From contig CP071065.1 of the NCBI GenBank assembly GCA_017164015.1, positions 2,012,501-2,076,500 of the forward strand: a DNA stretch of 64,000 nucleotides, written 5' to 3'. The notes beneath the pieces were generated by a model. That model saw only the letters and a program-made list of their open reading frames with translations. It did no database searches and was not told the DNA's origin. Numbering within the stretch: position 1 is the first letter of the stretch; each line of letters starts with the position of its first letter. The translations under genes were made by a program, and so were the position numbers. This DNA comes from Nostoc sp. UHCC 0702 (GTDB taxonomy: Bacteria > Cyanobacteriota > Cyanobacteriia > Cyanobacteriales > Nostocaceae). Below are positions 51,908 to 61,003 of this stretch, in pieces.

Positions 51908-53614
51908 ATGCTATTGTCTCATCTCTATAGTTTTTTAGCTGCTCCTCTTAAAGAAAGTTCTGTTCATCGAGATAAACACTTTGATAAATCAGTTGTATTG
52001 TGGTTAAGTTTGAGTCTAGGTTTTGCAGGCTTTTATGGATTTTTAGGACTACAAAAAGGCTTTAGAGGAGAATATGTTGCTCAGGATGATGCACGAGAAT
52101 ACGTATTTTGGATGCAGCAGTTTGTTGATCCAAAATTACTCCCCAATGATTTGATTGCAGATTATTTCCAATCGATTACACCTTTGGGATTTGCCGCTGT
52201 TTACAAATTTATGGCAAGTCTAGGCATTCACCCTTTATTTTTGAGTAAAATCTTGCCAATTCTGCTGGGGTTGATTGTTACCATCTACTGCTTTTGGCTG
52301 TGTCTACAAATATTTCCAGTGCCAATTGCCGGATTTATTACTTCTTTACTGCTAAATCAAAGTCTTTGGTTCAAGAGTGACTTAGTTTCTGCCACACCCA
52401 AAGCTTTCATCTATCCGTTACTCTTGGCATTTCTCTACTATCTCTTGCGTGAATCTTGGCTAATCATTTGTCTAATAATTATCTTAGAAGGGCTTTTTTA
52501 TCCGCCACTACTATTAATTTGTTTAGCAATCTTGTTTATTCAGTTGCGAAGTAAATATTTTTGGTTGATAACCACAGTGGTATTAGGGTTTTTAGTAATG
52601 TTACCCTATGCTTTAGCTTCCTCTGAATACGGGCCAGTTGTCACTGCCTCTCAAGCCTGGAAAATGCCGGAATTCTGGCCAGGAGGACGGCATCCTTTTT
52701 TTAACAATAATCCTTGGTGGTTTTGGCTGCTTGGTCAACATAGTGGCATTTTACCACCGTTAATGCCTCCCCTAATTTGGTTAGGATTGTTCTTACCTGT
52801 GGTACTGCGACATTCGTCTCAATTGCCGTTGGTCAATTTGGTAAAAAGTAAAATCAAAATACTACCGCAAATTATCATAGTGTCCTTGACTCTATTTTTT
52901 GCTGCCCATGCTTTTCTATTAAAACTGTTTTTTCCCACCCGCTATACAATTCATTCGCTGCGAATTGTGATGGCTGTTGCTGCTGGTATCACGTTAACTG
53001 TAATGTTGGATAAGTTTTTATGTGCATATCAACAAAAACCTAGGGTTTGGCAACTGGCATTAACATTAGTTTTAGCTGCTGTCCTCATTCTCTACCCAAA
53101 TTTTTCAGGACGTTTCCCCACAACAGATTACAGACAATCTGGAGAATCAGCTTTATACAAATTTCTGCAACAACAACCTAAAGATAGTCTGATTGCTACT
53201 CTTTCTGACGAAGCTGATAACATTCCGACTTTTGCCCAAAGGTCTATTTTAGTGGGTAGAGAATACGCGCTTCCTTTTCATCTCGGTTATTATTCTTTAA
53301 TTCGTCAACGCACGAGTGATTTGATTGTTGCTCAGTATAGTCAGAATTTGACAGCAGCAAAACAATTAATACAAAAGTATAAAGTAAATTTTTGGCTGCT
53401 GGAACGTACAGCTTTTCAACCTGAGTATTTGACTGAAAAAACCTGGCTGCAAAGTTTTCAACCTGCGTTTGCTGAAGCTGTCAGCAGTTTGTCACAGGGG
53501 AGTGTTCCGGCGTTGGCAAAGCTAACATCTCACTGTTCTGTTTTGCAGACACAGAGGTTTATTGTCTTAAAGGCAGAGTGTATTAAGGGACTTCCAGAAA
53601 ATAAATTATCCTAG
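51908..53614 (+). CDS. Multi-spanning membrane protein, GT-C glycosyltransferase-like
   Basis: 568 residues with about ten membrane segments between residues 30 and 400 and a soluble C-terminal domain of 150 residues. The first extracytoplasmic loop carries AQDDAREYVFWMQQFVDP, an Asp-Asp motif placed like that of GT-C-fold glycosyltransferases using lipid-linked sugars. I cannot name the exact family. The last nine residues (KGLPENKLS) and the stop codon come from a MITE (53586-53750), so the original C-terminus was altered. The polyprenyl-synthase-like gene next door is convergent. Confidence 0.75.
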   Translation: MLLSHLYSFLAAPLKESSVHRDKHFDKSVVLWLSLSLGFAGFYGFLGLQKGFRGEYVAQDDAREYVFWMQQFVDPKLLPNDLIADYFQSITPLGFAAVYKFMASLGIHPLFLSKILPILLGLIVTIYCFWLCLQIFPVPIAGFITSLLLNQSLWFKSDLVSATPKAFIYPLLLAFLYYLLRESWLIICLIIILEGLFYPPLLLICLAILFIQLRSKYFWLITTVVLGFLVMLPYALASSEYGPVVTASQAWKMPEFWPGGRHPFFNNNPWWFWLLGQHSGILPPLMPPLIWLGLFLPVVLRHSSQLPLVNLVKSKIKILPQIIIVSLTLFFAAHAFLLKLFFPTRYTIHSLRIVMAVAAGITLTVMLDKFLCAYQQKPRVWQLALTLVLAAVLILYPNFSGRFPTTDYRQSGESALYKFLQQQPKDSLIATLSDEADNIPTFAQRSILVGREYALPFHLGYYSLIRQRTSDLIVAQYSQNLTAAKQLIQKYKVNFWLLERTAFQPEYLTEKTWLQSFQPAFAEAVSSLSQGSVPALAKLTSHCSVLQTQRFIVLKAECIKGLPENKLS

Positions 53615-53750
53615 TTGAAGTTGTTGATTGATAAGTGATGACTGATGACTGTTGACCCCTTCAGGGTGACGCTACGAGCGTCGCTAACGCTTCAAACATC
53701 GCCAGTCATCAACTTGAACCGTGATCAATTATTTCTTGGAATTCCCTTAG
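53586..53750. repeat. MITE copy B (acttccagaaaataaatt family)
   Basis: Left end aagggacttccagaaaataa, right end ttatttcttggaattccctt. Same family as 24447-24612. It overlaps the 3' end of the upstream gene and ends 3 bp before the stop codon of the convergent gene. Confidence 0.8.
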
Positions 53751-53752
53751 TA

Positions 53753-54778
53753 TTATACCTTATCCAAGATTGAATCATCTATTGAGTTGAGTAACTCCTT
53801 GAGATATATATCAGGGAGTTTCATGCATAAGGAGCGGTATTGGTTGTCTGGAAGTTCATGTAAGTGTGATTTGGCTTGGGAGTATAGCCTTTCTACAAGA
53901 TGGAGACAGTGCTGAATTGAGCCGCTATTGTTGAAAATACGCTGTAGTTTACTTTTTTTCTCAGGAGAAGGAACAGTTCCTATAGCATTAATAATTTCAG
54001 CCCATTGCCATGAGTCTTTTGGTAAATACTGTAGTGCATGGTTGACAACAATAGTTTTCTTGTTTGTTTTAATATCAGAAAAATTATCTTTGCCCGAATT
54101 TTCAGCCGACACCATTAGATCAATAATATGATCGGCTATTTGATAAGCAGTACCAAAATCCATAGCATAGGCATTTAAAGCATCAATTTGGGCTTGTGTA
54201 GCGCCACTAATGATGGCGCCTGATGTTATTGCACCTGCCAAAAGTGGCCCTGTCATTAACCGCGCAATATGCAGAATTTCTTTTTCATCGACAATTAAGT
54301 CTGGAGATAAATCGGCAAGCTTTTGCTCCAGGAATAAGCCTATAATTGTGTCGCGAGCCGATTGGTAGAAAATCTCTTTGAGTAGTGGGTTATCTGGAAG
54401 CAAGCGAATTGGTTCCAATTGAATAATAGCTGCGGATAACAGTGCAGCAGCCTCTCCGTACTGAATTCTTGGTGTTGGAAGATCCCCACGCTTTTTTCCT
54501 GCATCCAAAATCACGCTGTCATCTATAAGAACATAATTTGCAGTGATGATTTCATAAAGCATTGCTATTTTGTCAGCGTCTTCAGGTATTCCACCAACAA
54601 TCCCACTTCCGCAATACGCCAAAGTTGCTCGCAACCTACGCCTACTGTAAAAGAATGCGAGGTTAAGTGGCTGATAGAGAGCATTTTGCTGATCGTAGTA
54701 ATTCCTTAATAGAAAATTTACACGTTCACGATAATATTTCATTGATTCTAATTCAGACATAATGTTAATAAGGGTCAT
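53753..54778 (-). CDS. Trans-polyprenyl-synthase-like protein (class I isoprenoid fold)
   Basis: 341 residues, all-helical. The first aspartate-rich motif is DDSVILD (Asp86, Asp87, Asp92) followed by the conserved basic and Gly residues (GKKRGDLPTPRIQYGEAAAL). The second motif is degenerate, ADHIID where DDxxD is normal, followed by GKDNFSDIKTNKKTIVVNHA, which aligns with the family's 'GKxxxxDxxxxKxTLP' segment. It may be a divergent prenyltransferase or a catalytically weakened subunit. ATG 54778 is used; an ATG six codons downstream is possible. Confidence 0.82.
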   Translation of the reverse strand: MTLINIMSELESMKYYRERVNFLLRNYYDQQNALYQPLNLAFFYSRRRLRATLAYCGSGIVGGIPEDADKIAMLYEIITANYVLIDDSVILDAGKKRGDLPTPRIQYGEAAALLSAAIIQLEPIRLLPDNPLLKEIFYQSARDTIIGLFLEQKLADLSPDLIVDEKEILHIARLMTGPLLAGAITSGAIISGATQAQIDALNAYAMDFGTAYQIADHIIDLMVSAENSGKDNFSDIKTNKKTIVVNHALQYLPKDSWQWAEIINAIGTVPSPEKKSKLQRIFNNSGSIQHCLHLVERLYSQAKSHLHELPDNQYRSLCMKLPDIYLKELLNSIDDSILDKV

Positions 54779-55155
54779 GGTAATAGATTTAACTTCTGAG
54801 TCAGCTTGATGGCTGGTGAGCGCTGCTTACACTTATTTGCCGAAAAAACCTCTTGACATCTACCCTAAAGGCTTACCTGGACTACCTCCTGCTATTTTTT
54901 AATTAGTCGAAATCACGTTATTTTAGCGATCGCTCTCTAAGATGACGCAAAGCCTTATCCCTCATTTTTATGTTTTCTGAAAGCAAGGCTGAAGTATTTT
55001 TATTTTATCAAATTAAATTATTAGCTACAACCTACTTAAGCAATTGTATTTAGCTATAGTTATGTATTATACTTTTTCCTGATTTTACTGGCTTTATTCG
55101 GTTAGGTGCAAGATATCAGCCTCTGACAGGCGCGTTTTTCGCTCCCACAAAATAT
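54779..55155. other. Intergenic, no gene seen
   Basis: AT-rich; contains one HIP1-like gcgatcgc. No ORF with protein-like composition. Confidence 0.45.
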
Positions 55156-55353
55156 CAAAGAAACACCTGTTTTCTGTGTTTCTTGAGAGCGTCCGACAGG
55201 CGGCGCACCACCCGTTATGAATGAAAGAAACATTTTCTTCCCCTACTCCTACTCCCCACTCCCATGTTTCTTAAGAGCAGCCCCACTCGTGGCGCGCCAC
55301 GAATCAAAGAAACATCGGTAATGCAATCCCTTTCCCTTTCTTTTGTGTTTCTT
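55156..55353. repeat. Three successive aagaaaca/tgtttctt hairpin units
   Basis: Inverted pairs aagaaaca...tgtttctt at 55158-55184, 55225-55272 and 55307-55353, with different loops. GC-rich joints between them include the 14-bp palindrome cgtggcgcgccacg (55288-55301). No ORF. Confidence 0.7.
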
Positions 55354-55781
55354 GAAAGGATAGAAACTTTTACAGCAGTTCCAACAGGATAGAAAATTAT
55401 TTTGTAAAACTTAAGGTTTGAAAAACTAACAATTAGCGTATGATATTAAATGTCAGCCGTACACATTCTTTGTACATATTATGCAAACTCTATCTACTGC
55501 ATAAGTAGTCAGATAAAGCAGCAGTCATTGGTCACAAACAAATCAGCTATACCTTCGGTATAGCTACCGCTAACGCAATTTGATAGACAAAAAAGCAGAT
55601 GAGCAAAACACGTCAGTCTAGTAACTCATCGGTTGTCTAGTGTTCATTTCTTGCACCAGTTACGTTATTGACATTTTTGTAGTGTGGGCACTGCAATTGG
55701 TTCGCTCAAAGCTTGATTTTTACATTGTTGGCAGTGCCCACCGCAGGGTTAATTGAGAATGGTGCAAGATATCAGACTAGC

Positions 55782-55928
55782 TCCCACCTAGACCGTATTT
55801 TATTGTTTGATAAAGGTTGCATTGTCGAAGATGATACCCGTGGCGAATTACTAGCAAAACGTGGTGCTTACTATATGCAGGCAGATGGATTTTTGCCTGT
55901 ACAAGCCGCTTACAGTGGCAAAGTATAA
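55782..55928 (+). pseudogene. ABC exporter ATPase, C-terminal remnant
   Basis: The frame reads SHLDRILLFDKGCIVEDDTR, GELLAKRGAYYMQADGFLPV and stops at 55928. This is the end of an ABC-type exporter nucleotide-binding domain, the 'DRIlvFdkGrIvE.GtH.eLLa..G.Y' segment. Walker motifs are absent. Upstream DNA is unrelated. It lies 30 bp before the flavoprotein gene and may mark a deleted transporter of the same island. Confidence 0.78.
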
Positions 55929-55958
55929 AATTGACTGCCAAACAAGGAGGGGAAAAAA

Positions 55959-57701
55959 TTGCTAACAGTCCATAGCGAAAATGAACTAGAATTAGCTGCT
56001 GACGTGCTGGTAATTGGTGGTGGCCCTGCCGCAGCATGGGCAGCATGGGCAGCCGCATCCCAAGGTGTGAAAGTAATTATTGTTGATAAAGGTTTTCTGG
56101 GTACCAGCGGTGCTGCTGCTGCCAGTGGCAATGGCATCATGGCTCCTTCTCCAGAGAATTGGGAGAAAGTTTTATCGGAGCGTTATCGCATAGGAAAAAA
56201 CCTAGCTAGCTTACGTTGGATAGAGCGTGTTATCGAAAAAACTTGGCTCAGTTTGCCTCTAGTGGAAAATTGGGGTTATCGTTTCCCCAAAGAAAATGGG
56301 GAATCCGTGCGTCAGAGTTATTATGGCCCTGAATATATGCGGGTACTTCGCAAAAACCTCTTGCGTGTTGGTGTGCAGATTCTCGACCAAAGTCCTGCTC
56401 TAGAGCTTTTATTGGCTGACGACGGCTCAGTGGCTGGAGCAAGAGGTGTGCAGCGGCAAAATCATCGCACCTATACTGTTCGCGCGGGTGCAGTAGTCTT
56501 GGCCAATGGCGGTTGTGCATTCTTGAGTAAAGCATTAGGTTGCAATACCAATACAGGTGATGGACTGCTGATGGCAGTAGAAGCTGGCGGCGAACTCTCC
56601 AGTATGGAAGCTTCTAATCACTATGCCATCTCGACCGCTTTCAATGCCACAGTGACACGGGGTGTTCCCTTTGGCTGGGCTAGTTACACCGATGAAGCAG
56701 GTAATGATCTTGGTGGCTATATCAATGGTCGTCGTGAGCCATCGTTCCTTCCTAATGCCCTCCTCAAAGGCTCCGTTTATGCTCGTTTGGATCGAGCTAC
56801 ACCTGAAGTTAAAGCAGTGATTGAAAAGTCTCATTTCATCGCTTTTCTACCCTATAAAAAAGCTGGCATTGACCCCTATACAGAAAGAGTACCTGTAACA
56901 CTGGTTTTAGAAGGTACAGTCCGTGGTACAGGTGGAATTCGGATTGTGAATGATAGTTGCGGTACAAAGGTTCCTGGACTTTACGCCGCTGGTGATGCTG
57001 CATCGCGCGAGTTTTTAGCAGGTTTAGCTTCTGGGGGTGGTGGCCCCAATGCCGCGTGGGCAATCTCCACAGGGCAATGGGCAGGAGAAGGAGCAGCTAT
57101 GTTTGCGAAGAGTCTGGGCGCTCATGCAAATCAACGGGTTACGCGTCCTACTGGTCAGGCCGGATTGCGATCGCACTCTCCAACTTCCTCTTCATTCGAT
57201 AGCGGGGCGATTGTGCGCGGTGTACAAGCGCAGATGTTCCCGTTAGAGAAGAATTACTTGCGTTCTCAGCAGGGACTTCTGGATTCCCTCGCCAAATTAG
57301 AAACGCTGTGGCAGCAGCTACAAGGGAACCCGAAACAGGATACAGTGCGCGATGTCGAATTTTCTCGTCGAGCCGCTGCTCTGGTGGCTGTGGCGCGATG
57401 GGCATATTTTAGCGCTTTACATCGCACGGAAACGCGCAGCGAACATATTCGTGTGGACTATCCCGAAACCGATCCAAATCAGCGTTATTACCAGGCAACA
57501 GGTGGCTTAGATAAGCTATGGGTGAGGCGTGATTGGATCACGGATGCGATGTGTGGCGACAAGCCCTACCCTTCTGCTGACGGAGACGCTACGCCAACGG
57601 GAACGTCTTCGACGAACGGGTTCGGCAGTTACTTCAAGTCGGGAAACCCGCCCAACGCACTGCCTCACCGCAAAGCGTCTACGGTACACCACCATTACTA
57701 A
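55959..57701 (+). CDS. FAD-dependent oxidoreductase (fumarate reductase/AprA-like flavoprotein)
   Basis: 580 residues from TTG 55959 with the ribosome site aaggagggg. Rossmann FAD motif DVLVIGGGPAAAWAAWAAAS (15-34), GTSGAAAASGNG flavin loop, and LYAAGDAASREFLAGLASGG near residue 350. The fold is that of succinate dehydrogenase/fumarate reductase and adenylylsulfate reductase alpha subunits. Paired with the ferredoxin gene 48 bp downstream, it likely forms a two-subunit electron-transfer enzyme. The last 40 residues (PSADGDATPTGTSSTNGFGS and on) come from a GC-rich dispersed repeat, so the C-terminus is altered. Confidence 0.88.
   Translation: MLTVHSENELELAADVLVIGGGPAAAWAAWAAASQGVKVIIVDKGFLGTSGAAAASGNGIMAPSPENWEKVLSERYRIGKNLASLRWIERVIEKTWLSLPLVENWGYRFPKENGESVRQSYYGPEYMRVLRKNLLRVGVQILDQSPALELLLADDGSVAGARGVQRQNHRTYTVRAGAVVLANGGCAFLSKALGCNTNTGDGLLMAVEAGGELSSMEASNHYAISTAFNATVTRGVPFGWASYTDEAGNDLGGYINGRREPSFLPNALLKGSVYARLDRATPEVKAVIEKSHFIAFLPYKKAGIDPYTERVPVTLVLEGTVRGTGGIRIVNDSCGTKVPGLYAAGDAASREFLAGLASGGGGPNAAWAISTGQWAGEGAAMFAKSLGAHANQRVTRPTGQAGLRSHSPTSSSFDSGAIVRGVQAQMFPLEKNYLRSQQGLLDSLAKLETLWQQLQGNPKQDTVRDVEFSRRAAALVAVARWAYFSALHRTETRSEHIRVDYPETDPNQRYYQATGGLDKLWVRRDWITDAMCGDKPYPSADGDATPTGTSSTNGFGSYFKSGNPPNALPHRKASTVHHHY
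57578..57690. repeat. Dispersed GC-rich palindromic repeat inside a gene 3' end
   Basis: gagacgctacgccaacggga and cgtcttcgacgaacggg, matching in inverted orientation the segment at 20439-20473. It replaces or extends the flavoprotein's C-terminal codons. Confidence 0.55.
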
Positions 57702-57749
57702 CCACTCAACCCACAACCTCTGTATCAAAGTTGTAGCAGGAGCAGTATC

Positions 57750-58091
57750 ATGATCGAGCTTGTCAGCCATCAACTCTGTATCAATTGCAATGTGTGCGTC
57801 CAAGTTTGTCCTACCAATGTCTTTGACTCCGTACCCAACCAACCACCAGTGATTGCCCGAAAGGAAGATTGTCAAACTTGTTTTATGTGTGAGGCATATT
57901 GTCCTGCGGATGCGCTCTATGTTGCGCCCCAATCTCATACCAATGTTGCAGTCAATGAGGATGATTTAATTGAAAGTGGCATCATGGGTGAATATCGTCG
58001 CATCTTGGGTTGGGGATATGGCAGAAAAAACAATAGTGAATTAGATACTGCTCATAAACTGCGCCAACTGCCGCGCCCCTATCAAAGTTAA
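57750..58091 (+). CDS. Ferredoxin-like 4Fe-4S protein, partner of the flavoprotein
   Basis: 113 residues. Two 4Fe-4S motifs: CINCNVCVQVCP and CQTCFMCEAYCP. A 45-residue C-terminal extension (GEYRRILGWGYGRKNNSELD) lacks cysteines. The size and arrangement resemble beta subunits paired with AprA-like flavoproteins. Co-directional with the flavoprotein gene and probably in its operon. Confidence 0.92.
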   Translation: MIELVSHQLCINCNVCVQVCPTNVFDSVPNQPPVIARKEDCQTCFMCEAYCPADALYVAPQSHTNVAVNEDDLIESGIMGEYRRILGWGYGRKNNSELDTAHKLRQLPRPYQS

Positions 58092-58111
58092 TTTAACTTT
58101 TACAGCAGAAG

Positions 58112-58140
58112 TCCCACATCTCACTCTTAGGAGTGTGGGA
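58112..58140. repeat. Left-end hairpin of the third IS200/IS605 element
   Basis: tcccacatctcactc and gagtgtggga form an imperfect stem followed by tgaatg, the same shape as the left end at 6566-6638. Confidence 0.6.
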
Positions 58141-58164
58141 TGAATGCGAGTGAGTTGACGACAG

Positions 58165-58200
58165 TTCTCCGACTAATGCCGACAGGCATTAGTCGGAGAA
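58165..58200. terminator. Perfect 16-bp hairpin downstream of tnpA
   Basis: ttctccgactaatgcc, loop gaca, ggcattagtcggagaa. It lies 20 bp beyond the tnpA stop and may be a bidirectional terminator or a second subterminal structure. Confidence 0.6.
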
Positions 58201-58219
58201 CATGGAGAAAACGAGCAAA

Positions 58220-58632
58220 TTATTCAGTAGGGGATTCTTGCGCTTCAATATATTTTCTGAGTGTAGAGACTGTTACTCCACCACAACTAGCAACAAAATA
58301 AGAACCACTCCAAAATACGTCTTTCCAATAAAAACTTTCTAGATGTTCTGCAAATTCTTGGCGGAGTTTTCTAGATGATACAGACTTGAGATTATTGACT
58401 AACTTGCTAAGTTCAACGTCTGGATGATATTGGAAAAGCAAATGTACATGATCCTCCTCTCCATTAAACTCTACCAGCTTACAATCCCACTTTTCTAGTA
58501 ATTCTTGCATTACAACATTGAGTCTACTTAGCATCTCAGATGTAAATGCTTTACGCCGATATTTAGTAACTAATACTAAATGTACTTTCAGGTCGCTAAC
58601 AGACCAACATTAGAAACAAAATCATTTTTCAT
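58220..58632 (-). pseudogene. IS200-type transposase TnpA with N-terminal frameshift
   Basis: The HUH motif (EDHVHLLF) and catalytic-Tyr segment (STLRKYIEAQ) are intact in a frame reaching to 58220. Upstream that frame encodes SVSDLKVHLVLVTKYRRKAF without a start codon, while ATG 58632 begins MKNDFVSNVG in another frame. A one-base indel near 58610 explains the break. An internal ATG at 58534 would give a 104-residue protein lacking the first beta-strands and the basic loop. Probably inactive. Confidence 0.82.
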
Positions 58633-58684
58633 AATTTTTTGCAACTATATCTCAATCACTGTATACTAAAAATGTAACACTAAT

Positions 58685-59872
58685 TTGGTCGAACAAGTGA
58701 GAACATCCTATCAGTACCGATTAAAACCAACTGCATGGCAAGCAGAAAAGATTGACAAAACGTTAGATATGCTACGTCATCAGTACAATTATCAGCTTGC
58801 TCAAAGGTTTGACTGGTATGAGCAAAATCGCTGTTCTATTGATAGATGTTCTCTAGTTGTTTGCCACATTCCAGAACTAAAAAATAAGCCTAATAGATTT
58901 AGTCAACAAGCAACGCTAACCCAACTAAAAAAAGACCGCCCTTGGTACAAAGACATTCACTCTCAGGTTTTGCAGGAAGTCCCTAAAAAAGTTGAGATTG
59001 CTTTTGACCGTTGGCTAAAAGGAGATACTAATGGAAAGCGTAGTGGTAAACCTAGATTCAAAGGCAAAGGACAATATAAAACATTTACCTATCCACAATT
59101 CAAAAAGGAGTATATTAATAACGACCAAATAACACTGTCCAAAATAGGATCTGTCAAGGTAATTATTCATCGTCCAATACCAGACGGCTTTGATATCAAA
59201 ACTGTATCTGTCACCAAAAAAGCCGATGGCTACTATGTGACTTTGAGTTTAGAGGATAAGACAGTTCCAACTGTTAAACCTAATTTTGATATTATTAATA
59301 TTGTTGGTATTGACGTAGGACTAATAGATTTTATTGTTACTTCTGATGATGAAAGAATTGCTGCACCAAAGTTTTTACGTAAAGCTGAACGTAAATTAAA
59401 ATCAGCGCAACGTCGTGTTTCTAGGAGAAAAAAAGGTTCTAACCGACGGAAAAAAGCTATTAGAAAGTTAGGCATTCAACACAAAAAAGTAGCCGATACT
59501 CGAAAAGACTTTCATTTCAAAACGGCTAATGACTTACTCAAAAAGTATGACGTTGTTGCAGTCGAAAAACTAAATATCAAAGGACTAGCTAAATCCAGAC
59601 TGTCTAAAAGTGTCAATGATGCTGGGTGGGGTCAATTTATTTCGATACTTTCAAACAAAGCCGAAAATGCTGGTTTGAAAGTGATCTCTGTAAATCCAAA
59701 CGGCACTAGTCAGGAATGTTCTAATTGTGGCACTAAGGTAATAAAGTCTCTATCAGAAAGAACCCACAATTGCCCTAATTGTAAGGTGAGTTTGTGTAGG
59801 GATCTGAATGCGGCAATAAACATAAAAAACCGTGGGGCGCACGGTCTTAAAGCTCAATCAATGTCCTCTTAG
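58685..59872 (+). CDS. tnpB: TnpB, RNA-guided nuclease (different subgroup)
   Basis: 395 residues from a TTG (GTG 58697 also possible). RuvC residues Asp210 (GIDVGLIDF), Glu294 (AVEKLN) and Asp373 (CRDLNAA) are present with the zinc finger Cys345, Cys348, Cys363, Cys366. Helical RNA-binding N-domain with DMLRHQYNYQLAQRFDWYEQ. It shares only the general TnpB pattern with the two other copies in the window, so it represents an independent lineage. Intact and probably active. Confidence 0.93.
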   Translation: MVEQVRTSYQYRLKPTAWQAEKIDKTLDMLRHQYNYQLAQRFDWYEQNRCSIDRCSLVVCHIPELKNKPNRFSQQATLTQLKKDRPWYKDIHSQVLQEVPKKVEIAFDRWLKGDTNGKRSGKPRFKGKGQYKTFTYPQFKKEYINNDQITLSKIGSVKVIIHRPIPDGFDIKTVSVTKKADGYYVTLSLEDKTVPTVKPNFDIINIVGIDVGLIDFIVTSDDERIAAPKFLRKAERKLKSAQRRVSRRKKGSNRRKKAIRKLGIQHKKVADTRKDFHFKTANDLLKKYDVVAVEKLNIKGLAKSRLSKSVNDAGWGQFISILSNKAENAGLKVISVNPNGTSQECSNCGTKVIKSLSERTHNCPNCKVSLCRDLNAAINIKNRGAHGLKAQSMSS

Positions 59873-59888
59873 AGGAGTCTTTGAGAAG

Positions 59889-59919
59889 CCTACACTTACC
59901 TGTACTCAGGAAGTGTAGG
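59889..59919 (+). ncRNA. Right-end hairpin of element 3 (predicted omega RNA end)
   Basis: cctacactt, loop of 13 bases, aagtgtagg, then tacgtcac. Position after tnpB fits the right-end scaffold of a TnpB guide RNA; expression is inferred. Confidence 0.5.
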
Positions 59920-60119
59920 TACGTCACATGTTCTGTTCTGGGATAAAATCTATTGATGAAAGGGTTATGTTGTTTACCTGCTGGAATTTTGATTAAATCT
60001 ACGATTTTGGCACTTTTTAAGCCGTTTTTTGATTTATTTATCATAAATTCGGCTCTTAGTGCCATGTCACGCGATTAAACTCACTTGGGCTAATTTATCA
60101 ATTAGAGGCTATTTAATCA

Positions 60120-60734
60120 ATGAAAAGCTTTTTTGCCCTAGCCGCAGCACAGATAACGACTAGTTTGGCACTCTGTGCGACTTCCATCATTGCTTTTACT
60201 AATCTGGCTCAAGCTGCTAATTTAACATTTGACTGGAAGGGTGACGCTGGTTATTCGGCTTCTGGCTCGTTCAGCTACGATGAAACCATTACCCCAGCCA
60301 TAATTTCTGAAAGTGGTGCGGGAGCTACAAAAGCCTTGCAGTCACTATCTGTTTCTTTTTTCAATCCATCACAGGAATTGATTGCAACTAATAACGAAGT
60401 TGTTAATGGTGTATCAAACAATCAGTTTTTTGAGTTTAACTTTGACACAACTACAGGCAATTTCTTTGGGGCTTTTGATGTCGGTACTGGTAGTGGTATC
60501 GGTGATGTTTTTATCAGCAATGTTGAGGCTCCCGGCCGTATCTTCATCTCTCCGGGAGCGACCTTTTATCTTTACCAAAATATTACAGCAGACTATAGTC
60601 AATTACTCGATTCGAGTACGAATCGGATTAAAGTATCTGCGGTTCCTGAACCAACAACTGTTTTGGCAATCCTGGTAGTTGGCATGTTGGGTGTAGCACT
60701 CGGCAGTAACAGAACTGTTTGCAAAAACAGATAA
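60120..60734 (+). CDS. PEP-CTERM sorting-domain protein
   Basis: 204 residues. Signal peptide 1-32 (ends AQAAN), a beta-rich secreted domain of 140 residues, and the C-terminal sorting signal VPEPTTVLAILVVGMLGVAL followed by a basic tail. PEP-CTERM proteins are cleaved by exosortase and usually decorate the cell surface or extracellular matrix. No exosortase is in the window. The secreted domain has no family I recognise. Confidence 0.9.
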   Translation: MKSFFALAAAQITTSLALCATSIIAFTNLAQAANLTFDWKGDAGYSASGSFSYDETITPAIISESGAGATKALQSLSVSFFNPSQELIATNNEVVNGVSNNQFFEFNFDTTTGNFFGAFDVGTGSGIGDVFISNVEAPGRIFISPGATFYLYQNITADYSQLLDSSTNRIKVSAVPEPTTVLAILVVGMLGVALGSNRTVCKNR

Positions 60735-61003
60735 GGGGTAGAACTGGCTAAGCTGTGAAAGTGTGCAAACGCGCACAGTGCGCGTTTAAAAAACTGTAAA
60801 AATTGACTTTGATGATTGAGATTAAAAAAATCACTCCCCCAGCTTCCCCTCACAGGCGCAATTTTGGGTTGGTCGAGTACTAGGGCGGCAGTGGTGGACA
60901 CGAAAGCTGCAAACACGGAACCAACAAAAGTATGCTAAAGGTGTGAATGTAGCGATCGCAGCCCCCAACTCAGAAAGACTAGAAAATGCTGTTAGTGCTA
61001 TTC
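60735..61003. other. Intergenic with degraded coding sequence
   Basis: No intact gene. Short open stretches around 60880-60985 may be remnants of the same island. Confidence 0.4.

Larger units (their letters stand above)
58104..59930. mobile_element. Third IS200/IS605-family element
   Basis: Divergent tnpA (minus) and tnpB (plus). The left end is placed after ttac at 58100-58103, followed by a hairpin whose agcagaa...cccac and gtgggatgaatg parts match the left end of the element at 6551. The right end lies after the 59889-59919 hairpin; the exact base is uncertain. tnpA is frameshifted at its start while tnpB is intact. Confidence 0.68.

Noticed and set aside
55156..55353. A CRISPR-like array
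   Set aside because: The repeated parts are 8-9 bp inverted arms with irregular spacing, not direct repeats of 25-40 bp with uniform spacers, and no cas gene is in the window.
58165..58200. An attachment or recombination site
   Set aside because: A perfect hairpin inside an IS200/IS605 element, just after tnpA, is better explained as a terminator or subterminal structure.
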